Source of the DNA: Lewinellaceae bacterium
Lineage (GTDB): Bacteria; Bacteroidota; Bacteroidia; Chitinophagales; Saprospiraceae
Direction: 5' to 3'
Length of the DNA: 64,000 nucleotides
NCBI GenBank assembly: GCA_020636105.1
Contig: JACJYL010000001.1
Coordinates: 310,001 to 374,000, forward strand
The position numbers and the translations under genes are program-made. Under the pieces are notes generated by a model. It saw only the letters and a program-made list of their open reading frames with translations. It was not told where the DNA came from and ran no database searches. Below are positions 1 through 7,102 of this stretch, in pieces. Position 1 is the stretch's first letter. Every line of letters starts with the position of its first letter.

Positions 1-3000
1 AAGTTTCAAAAAGCGGGCACAGAGGTTGATCTGTACATTGCGGGCATACAAGATAAGCAAACCAGAAGAATTGGAGCTGTTCCTCCATTGCGTACGCAAG
101 AGCGTGAGGGAGGAAAATTGTGGCCAGGAGAGGTAGCCCTTTATGAGAATCCCAACTATGAAGGCCGGGTCTGGATTGCACATGGGGATTTGCCTGATTT
201 TAGTTTGTTATCCGGGTTTAACGACAATATTGCCTCCCTTAAAGTGGCGCCGAATACGGCAGTATCGGTTTTTGAAGACAGCTATTTTAATGCCCTTCCA
301 CAGGATTTGAGCCTTATGGCTCGTGAAGTCAGAACTGTCGTTGAAGATGTTTTTAGTACTCGATTGAACACATTTAAAAGTGTCATGGTTGACGCTCTGG
401 CAAATATCAGGCAAACGAATGCAGGTCAACAGGATTTTATTGCTAAGGTTGACCAGATACAAAGCATCATGGATATGGCTGCGGATAATTCCCCCCGACA
501 GGTAGGGGTTATCATAGAGCGTTTTGTTGCCGGATCTGTTTTCCAGCCGGGGGAAATATTATCGAATCTCAACCTTGAGTATAGGGCTGATGTCTTCGAA
601 GCTGATTTACGATCTGTTCTTGCATCCCGGGTGTCTACGGATGACCGTGGCGCGTTTGCCGAAGCTATAAAACAGGCTCTTTTTGAAACGCAGGAGGCGA
701 TTTTCTTTGCTTTTTCACGGGAATGGGTCGGCAAACTTGATGCCTCTATTCGGGATGTTGTTCACCAGCCCATTGAACAGCTCGGTGTAATGTTGGAAAA
801 GGCAGCGGAAAGCGCAGGCCTTAGGGCCCGTCCGTTGGTTCAACAACCGGAAAGTGATGTTTTTCATATGGACGCACCGGATCTTGAAGGGACGGATATT
901 GGACGGAGTGCGATGTCCTCAATCCGGGTGCTTCGAAACTATGCGCCCGAAAAACTGAAGATATCTTCGACCAATAAAGTAGCAGATGACCCCAAAGTGG
1001 TTGACAAAAAGCTGGTTTACAACCCTGTTTATCGCACTACTTTAAACTTTCCTCCGGAGGTGACAGAAGTACAGATTTGGGGCACTGAGGAAATGGTGAT
1101 TTCAATTGGCGGTGTAGAATTGGACGTGGGTCCAAAGGACGATCAATTCGTAGGAGTGAAACCTAATGCCGGAGGTATTTTGATCATACAGATGACGCCT
1201 GACCGAATTGGAATTTCGCCCCTAATGATCCGGACCAACAGCATGCCGGCCAATGCAAGAGTTTTTATTTTTCCCGATGCAGATGTTCATCGCAAATTGG
1301 TGAAAATGGATGATGATGCTTTTGTCAATGGTATTCCTGACGAAAAGGAACCGGGGGGGCGGCGGAAACTAAAAACAAAACCTGGGGCATCCTCCGAAGA
1401 ACTTACCTCCACGCAGAAAGCCATTCAGACTTTGTCCAGAACATCAGCTGCCTCCGCGAATGTCAATGGTACAGGTTCGGCAGCTGATCGTAGGTTGGTA
1501 GTCGGACGGATGGATATGTCTGCCTTTCAACTTGATTTTGGCACACCAAAGGGGGGCACAGATACTGCTTTCCGGCCAATTGATCCGGCACAGGTTCATG
1601 CAGGAGCGGAAGATGCTGAATTGCTTGGGCAAGGTTTCTTTGAATGGTTGGAAGATGTTGGTGAAGGGATTGAGCACATAGCTGTCGCTGCCGTGGATCT
1701 GGTCGAGGAGGGCGTTGATTACCTGGAGCAGGCAGCTCTAGACACAGCCCAGTGGTTTGAAGATGCTGCCAATACTATTGCCGAAGGGTTTGAAGATTTT
1801 GGCGAGGCACTTGAAAAAGGATTTGCGGAGATCGGTGAGGCCTTCCAAGATGCCGGCGAATGGATAGAGGATCGCTTTGAGGAAGGCCTGGATTTTTTTG
1901 AAAATGTGATAGAAGAAGCAGGAGAATTCTTTGAGGATATCGGAGCTGCCATTGAAAATGCAGCCCTGGCTGTAGCCGAAGGCATCAAACAGGGTTTGCA
2001 GATTATCGTCAATGTAGCGGGAAAGGCCTTTACGGTGATAGTGGATACTCTTGAAAAAGTTGGCGAGGTGGTCATGTATGTCGTCACACAGGTAGTTGAA
2101 GCAGTCGAACAGGTGATTGATTTTATCTGCTCCTTGTTTAATTGGGGGGATATTGTCAAGACTCAGAAATTCATAAAAAAATCCATTGACCGCGGACTGG
2201 AGATGGGCCTTGAATTGGAGCAGAAAGCAAGTGTCTTTGTAGAGGAACAAATGGATAACGCCAGAGATCTGGTTCATAATTTGCTCAATGACTGGCGGTC
2301 TGAATTAGGCATTGAAGTCAGACCCAAGGAACCTGATTCTGAAGAGGATAGCTCAGGTGCCATGGATGCCCTGATGTGGATTCTTGACAAGATAACTTCA
2401 GCTATGGATCTGATACCCAAGCCGGAACTCCCTCCTCCAAATTTTGCATCCGGAATGATAATCCCCGGAGAAATAATGAAGGAGTTGGAGGGCATTGGCG
2501 AGGATGTCGGAAGCATTCTTTTAGAAGGCCTGGTATCTGGAATTGACGGTGTTTCAGATTCTTTTCAACGGTTTGTTACAGGGATATCTGACGGAATTGA
2601 GAACCCCACAGAAATGCTTCAACTCCTCGGTGGTCTGATATTGGATATGCTGGAAGTCGTTATTGATCTTGCCCTGGATATTGCAGAAGCTCTTGCAAAA
2701 GTGGTTTTGGGAATAATCCGTGTTGGAATCAAATTGGTACGTTGGTTAATTGACTTTCCACTGGATATTCCTTTGGTAAGTGAACTGTATGAATTAATTA
2801 CAGGGGATACGTTGACCATGAAATCTCTTGCCACCCTGGTGGTTGCAATACCTGCGACAATAATTGGGAAACTTATTTTTGGAGTCGATGAATATTTAAG
2901 CTATTTAAATGAAACGAAGAAACAGGAATTCGCCCTGGATATGGGGAATGGTGAAAGTTTTTTAAAGGCACTTTATGGATCGTGTCACCTGATAATAACC

Positions 3001-3621
3001 CTCACTGGTGCGATACAGGACGGTTTCCGGATAGCCGGCCCAAAAAAGAAGCCACATACTTATTATACATCTTTGAAAATGGTTGAGAAAGACGCTCTGA
3101 TGACAGGGATTAATCTTTGCATTGGTATTGTTGCCGGAGTTTTTAGTGCACCCTACTTTCCCAGTGACGATAAAGAACAAAAGGATATTTACAACGGATT
3201 GAGTTGGGCATCCTGGGGTACCCAAATGGCCCTTCTGGCGCCAAGTGTGGTCGGTTTGGGTTTGGCCGGCTTGCAAATGAAAAAAGGGCATAAAAAATTA
3301 AAAAATTCAGATGCATTGGGCTCTGTCCTTACTGCTTTGATAGGTATTGGGGGAGTCGTGCATCTTGGGATAAACATTGCACTAACAATATATGAAAGCA
3401 AATTGGATCATTTTGATAAAGAAGGGGTAGGGGATGAGACTACGTTGAAGGCATTATTAGGCACTTCATACATTGCGACAACCTTGCCATCCATTGCGGA
3501 GTTTGCCTTTTTCGCCAAGGATAAAAGGATCCAGGGTGTGGCTGCCGCAATTAGAGGCATCGCTCATTTGTTGGAAGGGAGCGTGATGCTGGGAGCAGTT
3601 AGTGTCGCCAATGCAAAATAA
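1..3621 (+). CDS. Giant beta/gamma-crystallin-like, amphipathic-helix and membrane protein (5' partial)
   Basis: The reading frame is open from base 1, so the true start lies upstream; the TTG at 88 is only the first in-window start-like codon. At 118-300 the residues VALYENPNYEGRVWIAHGDL and a following GFNDNIASLKV match the beta/gamma-crystallin Greek-key signature. A helical region follows (about 320-830), then a probable beta domain (about 1030-1290), then a long acidic amphipathic stretch (1636-1992) with an 11-residue period. After about 2620 there are several hydrophobic segments (around 2830-2880, 3100-3160, 3220-3270 and 3320-3400) that could insert in a membrane. I do not recognise the family. 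It overlaps the next gene, a subtilase, by 11 bases, so the two are translationally linked. The crystallin call is moderately sure; the overall function is unknown. Confidence 0.75.
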   Translation, partial: KFQKAGTEVDLYIAGIQDKQTRRIGAVPPLRTQEREGGKLWPGEVALYENPNYEGRVWIAHGDLPDFSLLSGFNDNIASLKVAPNTAVSVFEDSYFNALPQDLSLMAREVRTVVEDVFSTRLNTFKSVMVDALANIRQTNAGQQDFIAKVDQIQSIMDMAADNSPRQVGVIIERFVAGSVFQPGEILSNLNLEYRADVFEADLRSVLASRVSTDDRGAFAEAIKQALFETQEAIFFAFSREWVGKLDASIRDVVHQPIEQLGVMLEKAAESAGLRARPLVQQPESDVFHMDAPDLEGTDIGRSAMSSIRVLRNYAPEKLKISSTNKVADDPKVVDKKLVYNPVYRTTLNFPPEVTEVQIWGTEEMVISIGGVELDVGPKDDQFVGVKPNAGGILIIQMTPDRIGISPLMIRTNSMPANARVFIFPDADVHRKLVKMDDDAFVNGIPDEKEPGGRRKLKTKPGASSEELTSTQKAIQTLSRTSAASANVNGTGSAADRRLVVGRMDMSAFQLDFGTPKGGTDTAFRPIDPAQVHAGAEDAELLGQGFFEWLEDVGEGIEHIAVAAVDLVEEGVDYLEQAALDTAQWFEDAANTIAEGFEDFGEALEKGFAEIGEAFQDAGEWIEDRFEEGLDFFENVIEEAGEFFEDIGAAIENAALAVAEGIKQGLQIIVNVAGKAFTVIVDTLEKVGEVVMYVVTQVVEAVEQVIDFICSLFNWGDIVKTQKFIKKSIDRGLEMGLELEQKASVFVEEQMDNARDLVHNLLNDWRSELGIEVRPKEPDSEEDSSGAMDALMWILDKITSAMDLIPKPELPPPNFASGMIIPGEIMKELEGIGEDVGSILLEGLVSGIDGVSDSFQRFVTGISDGIENPTEMLQLLGGLILDMLEVVIDLALDIAEALAKVVLGIIRVGIKLVRWLIDFPLDIPLVSELYELITGDTLTMKSLATLVVAIPATIIGKLIFGVDEYLSYLNETKKQEFALDMGNGESFLKALYGSCHLIITLTGAIQDGFRIAGPKKKPHTYYTSLKMVEKDALMTGINLCIGIVAGVFSAPYFPSDDKEQKDIYNGLSWASWGTQMALLAPSVVGLGLAGLQMKKGHKKLKNSDALGSVLTALIGIGGVVHLGINIALTIYESKLDHFDKEGVGDETTLKALLGTSYIATTLPSIAEFAFFAKDKRIQGVAAAIRGIAHLLEGSVMLGAVSVANAK

Positions 3622-4909
3622 TGATCAGGACATGGGAAACCGATCAATGACAGAGAGGGAAAGAAATCAGGAATTCTCTCCCACGGAATATCCTATACGC
3701 TTAGCGGACCCACTCATCCGTTCAGGTATTTTGCCATTGCGGAATATGGGGCTTACCGGGTCGGGATCATTTGTGGGGCATCTTGATTCGGGCATTGATC
3801 CGAACCAAAAGGATTTGATATCACAAATGACCATCTTCGCAGAGATCGATAATAGCGGCCAGGTCATACTAAACCATGCCCCGATTGACGAAACGGGGCA
3901 TGGTACACGGACAGCCGGGTTAGTTTCAGGAGGCTGTAGAAAGCGCAGGCTCCTTGGGGTGGCCCCTGAATCTTCACTCATAGTAGGCAAGGTGCTGGAA
4001 GGTGGAAATACGGTCGTTCGAATTCTTTCTGGTCTGAACTGGCTCATGGGAAATGATGTACGCGTCGTTCTTTTTTGTGGTGGGTTCCCTACAGCTAACC
4101 CCATTTTAGGACCTATGCTTTTACAAATGCGGAAGGCGGGAATATTGGTGATTTGTCCTATTGGAAATCAGGGCCAAGGAAATTACAGACAACCCGGTGA
4201 TGATCCCTCGGTATTATCGGTGGGAGCAATAGATTCAAGTGATAAACCTGCTAAGTTTTCAGGAAGCTGTATCGGACGATTTTCGCACGAGGTGAAAGCA
4301 CCAGATATATTAGCCCCGGGAGTTGCCATTCCATGCATAAGTGCTAAAGGCGGCGTGACCCGGTCCAGTGGAACTTCGATGGCTGCTGCCATAGTTGCCG
4401 GTGTGGTTGCCTTACTATTGGAGGCGGAAACGGAGGCGAGTGCTGATCAGCTTTATGACGCCATTTGTTATGGCTCAAAACCATTGGACAATGAAACACG
4501 GAAACATGCCCGTTTTGGTGTTTTGAATGCAGAATCTGCACTGAAATACCTCCGGGAGCATAAAAATAAAAAAACTTTACCCCGTCCTGAAAGACTTCCG
4601 CTGGTAAATTCCGGATGGAGGGATCCTCGGTTAAAATACCAACTGACCCATTCTGGACCTGAAGATACTATTATGGCGGTTTATGTTCTTTATCCTGAAT
4701 TAGAAGCAGACCAATGGGGACGGGCTGTTCGTGAATTTCTGGCTCATGGGTTCAAAAAGCTGGACCAGGATTCCGTAAAATATTTGCCGGGGGGACGTGC
4801 ACTGATTATCAATACGACATCTACGGTGCATCTTGAATTGATCGAAAATCCTCTTGTGACTTACGCTAGTGCGGCAGATGCAGGGCGCTTACTTATTCCA
4901 AATAAATAA
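3611..4909 (+). CDS. Subtilisin-like serine protease (peptidase S8), no signal peptide
   Basis: The S8 catalytic set is complete. From the ATG at 3611 the residues are Asp59 in HLDSGID, His97 in ETGHGTRTAG, oxyanion Asn186 in PIGNQGQGN and Ser256 in SSGTSMAAA. The catalytic domain ends near residue 320, and about 110 further residues form an unrecognised C-terminal domain. The N-terminus is polar (MQNNDQDMGN) with no hydrophobic signal and no long propeptide, so the enzyme probably acts in the cytoplasm unless exported unusually. An upstream GTG at 3602 would add three residues; the ATG at 3611 was preferred and overlaps the previous stop by 11 bases. Position suggests it processes the giant protein encoded just upstream, which is inference. 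The protease assignment is very sure; the substrate is not known. Confidence 0.93.
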   Translation: MQNNDQDMGNRSMTERERNQEFSPTEYPIRLADPLIRSGILPLRNMGLTGSGSFVGHLDSGIDPNQKDLISQMTIFAEIDNSGQVILNHAPIDETGHGTRTAGLVSGGCRKRRLLGVAPESSLIVGKVLEGGNTVVRILSGLNWLMGNDVRVVLFCGGFPTANPILGPMLLQMRKAGILVICPIGNQGQGNYRQPGDDPSVLSVGAIDSSDKPAKFSGSCIGRFSHEVKAPDILAPGVAIPCISAKGGVTRSSGTSMAAAIVAGVVALLLEAETEASADQLYDAICYGSKPLDNETRKHARFGVLNAESALKYLREHKNKKTLPRPERLPLVNSGWRDPRLKYQLTHSGPEDTIMAVYVLYPELEADQWGRAVREFLAHGFKKLDQDSVKYLPGGRALIINTTSTVHLELIENPLVTYASAADAGRLLIPNK

Positions 4910-4934
4910 TTTTACTCTATTAAAATACAACGAT

Positions 4935-6344
4935 ATGTCACGATCTTTTAAATATCTCGCACTCTGTACAGCTGTCATCCTTTTTGTGTTCACGGCATGT
5001 ACAACGCCTAAGATATTGTTTTCTGTTGCTGGAGGCAAACTATTAAGCGAAGAATCTGATCTGGTAATGGTCAGCCGGGACGATAAAACGCTACCTGGTA
5101 AAAATGATCTGAAACTCAAGGAAGGCGACCAAATTACAATCGCAGAAGGGGTTGACGGTACCGGTATCCGAACCTTTTATACCGTGAGTACTGTACACGG
5201 ACCCGCAACTCTGGTGCTCTCCAAAGATTTTCTGGAGCAAAAAGATGGAACGGTGCTCCACGATGCTCTGCGGGGAAAATTACTCATTCCTGAAATGTCT
5301 ATAGACCATGAAGGTGCCGCTTATCTTGTGGCTATCCAGGAAAAAACGATTGAATTGATTGTATTTGATGGGAGAATACTTGTAAGTTCCACCCAGGCAA
5401 ATCCTCCCTGGAAACCTTTCTTTGTCGAAAGCCAACAAAGGCGAAAGATATGGCGGGATGGTCGTCTGGCACCCAACCAACCATTGGGTCCGGATGATTT
5501 GAACCATTGGATAGATAGTGAGAATCAGTTGCTCAAGGCCGGAAATTCGACTACTCGAATGGTGCCTAGCGTGATCACTTTACCTTCGGTTGATGCGGAG
5601 GCTTTAGTCGCATCAGCAGAATTTCCAGTAAGTTTACAATACCTGGAAGAAGGAGAAGGAGAGCTTGGTACCATCACAAAACAGGAACCAAGAGCAGGCC
5701 GTAGGGTTAAATCTGGTCAGCAAGTGGTGATTTATGAGCGTTCTCGCCCTGTTATCGTACCTGATGTTTTGGGACTTAGCCTTGGAGCGGCTATTAACAA
5801 ATTACAGGATCTGGGCCTGGAAGGTCATGAGGCTGGGAGAACCATAACCCGTAAGGTTGATCCACATTTGGTAAATACGCAGATTCCAGCCGCCGGTGAA
5901 ATGACTGCCGCCGGATCGTCCGTTGCACTCAGTATAGAGGCCGTTTCCGTTATGGTTCCAAATATAATCGGTATGTCAATTAGCAGTGCCAGTCAGGCTC
6001 TGGGGGTATTGAAACTGGAAGTTGATAGCACATATTATGTTTTGAACTTTGAAGGTGAGCCTAAAGTGATTTCTCAGACACCATTAGAGAATACCTATGT
6101 TATCCCGGGAAGTGTTGTAAAGGTATGGCGACAGGCCCTGGGATTTGAGGTACCCAATGTTGTTAGAAAAACTTTATTGGAAGCCACTGAAAAACTTACA
6201 AACGAAGGATTCGCCATCGGAGAAACAAAATTAAAATCCAGTGATAGTGTTGCTAAAAATTTAATTATTTCACAGGAGCCGGCTGCCGGGGCCATTAGCG
6301 GAAAAGACGTGCCAGTAAAACTTATCATTTCTAAAGGAAGGTAG
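4935..6344 (+). CDS. PASTA-domain lipoprotein
   Basis: The ATG at 4935 gives a classic lipoprotein signal, MSRSFKYLALCTAVILFVFTAC, with Cys22 in a VFTAC lipobox; the frame is open upstream to 4869 but that would bury the signal. Residues about 45-190 form a domain I do not recognise, loosely FecR-like in sequence style. From about residue 210 to the end there are three clear PASTA domains, beginning near VPDVLGLSLG, VPNIIGMSIS and VPNVVRKTLL, each ending in a QxPxxG-type turn, plus one more divergent copy before them. PASTA domains bind cell-wall muropeptides or act as spacers in known proteins. The gene starts 25 bases after the subtilase stop, so it is the third gene of the same operon, and likely faces the periplasm. 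Confidence 0.88.
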   Translation: MSRSFKYLALCTAVILFVFTACTTPKILFSVAGGKLLSEESDLVMVSRDDKTLPGKNDLKLKEGDQITIAEGVDGTGIRTFYTVSTVHGPATLVLSKDFLEQKDGTVLHDALRGKLLIPEMSIDHEGAAYLVAIQEKTIELIVFDGRILVSSTQANPPWKPFFVESQQRRKIWRDGRLAPNQPLGPDDLNHWIDSENQLLKAGNSTTRMVPSVITLPSVDAEALVASAEFPVSLQYLEEGEGELGTITKQEPRAGRRVKSGQQVVIYERSRPVIVPDVLGLSLGAAINKLQDLGLEGHEAGRTITRKVDPHLVNTQIPAAGEMTAAGSSVALSIEAVSVMVPNIIGMSISSASQALGVLKLEVDSTYYVLNFEGEPKVISQTPLENTYVIPGSVVKVWRQALGFEVPNVVRKTLLEATEKLTNEGFAIGETKLKSSDSVAKNLIISQEPAAGAISGKDVPVKLIISKGR

Positions 6345-6353
6345 GACTGTATT

Positions 6354-6417
6354 TGTGAAACATTTGGCATTGGAATTTGACTAAAACAAAAAAAGGCCAG
6401 CACAAGTGCTGACCTTT
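6354..6417. repeat. Direct repeat copy 1 (terminator plus GIY-YIG start remnant)
   Basis: This 64-base segment is nearly identical to 6756-6822. Both contain TGTGAAACATTTGGCATTGG and the following AATTTGACTAAA, then an A-run and a hairpin. In copy 2 the CAT at 6763-6765 is the start codon of the minus-strand GIY-YIG gene; in copy 1 the same CAT (6361-6363) leads into unrelated DNA next to the PASTA gene. Copy 1 therefore looks like the leftover 5' end of a second GIY-YIG gene. Confidence 0.85.
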
Positions 6418-6418
6418 T
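6387..6418 (-). terminator. Rho-independent terminator after the tRNA-like gene
   Basis: On the minus strand AAGGTCAGCAC pairs with GTGCTGGCCTT (one G-T pair) and runs into eight T residues. It lies directly downstream of the tRNA-like gene at 6421-6500. It can also form on the + strand after the PASTA lipoprotein gene, though the T-run there is shorter. Confidence 0.8.
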
Positions 6419-6420
6419 AG

Positions 6421-6500
6421 TCGGGGTAGTAGGATTCGAACCTACGGCCCTCCTCGACGCAGAGCGTCGGGATGCGCTAACCGGACTGCGCCCTACCCAT
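6421..6500 (-). tRNA. Aberrant tRNA-Pro-like gene (probable pseudo-tRNA)
   Basis: The D arm (GCGCAGTCCGGTTAGCGC), T arm (GTAGGTTCGAATCCTAC) and 3' acceptor strand (TACCCCGA) are identical to the tRNA-Pro at 6951-7025. Two things break the tRNA fold. The 5' acceptor strand reads ATGGGTA instead of CGGGGTA, losing the two outermost pairs. The anticodon arm is five bases longer and folds as CGACGC-TCT-GCGTCG, so there is no standard seven-base loop with T33. No CCA is encoded. It begins seven bases from the stop of the GIY-YIG gene. It is either a decayed duplicate of tRNA-Pro or a specialised tRNA-like RNA; I favour the former. Confidence 0.6.
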
Positions 6501-6507
6501 TTTCACC

Positions 6508-6765
6508 TTAATCGGCCTCCTTATTTTTTTCAATCCAGGCCAATATTCTTTCCCTATTTTTGAAACCTTTAAGTTTTCGTTCCAGTTGAACGGCTTTACT
6601 TCTGGATTCAAAAGGCCGGGAAAATATCAAAACCCATGGCCCCTTGTTTTTGGTCCATTTATTACGATTGGTGTTGTGTCGGATGATTCGATCATCGAGG
6701 TCATTGGTTTGCCCGATGTATAACTGATCTGTTTGAAGGGAGTGAATAATGTATGTGTGAAACAT
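6508..6765 (-). CDS. Small GIY-YIG nuclease family protein
   Basis: The product is an 85-residue single-domain GIY-YIG protein starting MFHTYIIHSLQTDQLYIGQT. It has the family order: a TYII strand, the LYIGQT motif, an arginine helix (DDRIIRHN), and a C-terminal ERKLKGFKNRERILAWI stretch with the conserved Glu. The frame is open upstream to 6807, but the ATG at 6765 fits the family N-terminus. The start codon lies inside a repeated terminator segment. Such short GIY-YIG genes are common near tRNA and rRNA genes of Bacteroidota; whether they cut DNA or are mobile is not settled. Here it sits between tRNA-Ser and a degenerate tRNA-Pro copy on the same strand. Confidence 0.9.
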   Translation of the reverse strand: MFHTYIIHSLQTDQLYIGQTNDLDDRIIRHNTNRNKWTKNKGPWVLIFSRPFESRSKAVQLERKLKGFKNRERILAWIEKNKEAD

Positions 6766-6822
6766 TTGGCATTGGAATTTGACTAAAGCAAAAAAAGGCC
6801 AGCACAAAATGTACTGACCTTT
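6756..6822. repeat. Direct repeat copy 2 (terminator plus GIY-YIG start)
   Basis: This is the second copy of the 6354-6417 repeat, differing at a few bases and by a short insertion in the hairpin loop. It spans the GIY-YIG start codon and the terminator of the tRNA-Ser/tRNA-Pro transcript. Confidence 0.85.
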
Positions 6823-6823
6823 C
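6789..6823 (-). terminator. Rho-independent terminator after tRNA-Ser
   Basis: On the minus strand AAGGTCAGTAC pairs with GTGCTGGCCTT around an ATTTT loop and is followed by eight T residues. It is 14 bases beyond the 3' CCA of tRNA-Ser and so ends the tRNA-Pro/tRNA-Ser transcript. The GIY-YIG start codon lies just past it. Confidence 0.82.
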
Positions 6824-6836
6824 CTTTATCTTTTTA

Positions 6837-6928
6837 TGGCGGTGAAGGCGGGATTCGAACCCGCGGTACCCCTTTCAGAGTACGTCGGTTTAGCAAACCG
6901 GTGGTTTCAGCCACTCACCCACTTCACC
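6837..6928 (-). tRNA. tRNA-Ser (anticodon GCT)
   Basis: The minus strand folds as a class II tRNA: acceptor GGTGAAG pairs with CTTCACC, the anticodon loop is TTGCTAA (anticodon GCT, reads AGC/AGT), there is a long variable arm, and the T arm is CGGGTTCGAATCCCG. Discriminator G at 6840 is followed by an encoded CCA (6837-6839). Confidence 0.95.
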
Positions 6929-6950
6929 AGAAAAATAGCCGATTATTTAG

Positions 6951-7025
6951 TCGGGGTAGTAGGATTCGAACCTACGGCCCCCTGCTCCCAAAGCAGGTGC
7001 GCTAACCGGACTGCGCCATACCCCG
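6951..7025 (-). tRNA. tRNA-Pro (anticodon TGG)
   Basis: The minus strand gives acceptor CGGGGTA/TACCCCG, D arm GCGC...GCGC, anticodon stem CCTGC/GCAGG around TTTGGGA (anticodon TGG), T arm GTAGG/CCTAC and discriminator A. No CCA is encoded. It is 22 bases upstream of tRNA-Ser on the same strand and probably co-transcribed with it. Confidence 0.95.
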
Positions 7026-7102
7026 AGTGCTATTTTTCATAAGCGACTGCAAAGATAAAGGTTCATTTATAAATAGCAAATTGCAGTGGCTTTTTTTTCA
7101 AA

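Noticed and set aside
1738..2277. 179-residue antisense ORF under the giant protein
   Set aside because: It is a mirror of the amphipathic helix repeats on the other strand, with no features of its own.
6421..6500. tRNA-Arg (TCT) reading of the odd tRNA
   Set aside because: TCT sits in the hairpin loop, but there is no seven-base loop with T33 and the body is that of tRNA-Pro; calling it tRNA-Arg is not supported.
6836..7042. + strand ORF with GFEPA and GFEPT peptides
   Set aside because: This is the well-known spurious translation of the antisense of tRNA genes; it covers tRNA-Ser and tRNA-Pro.
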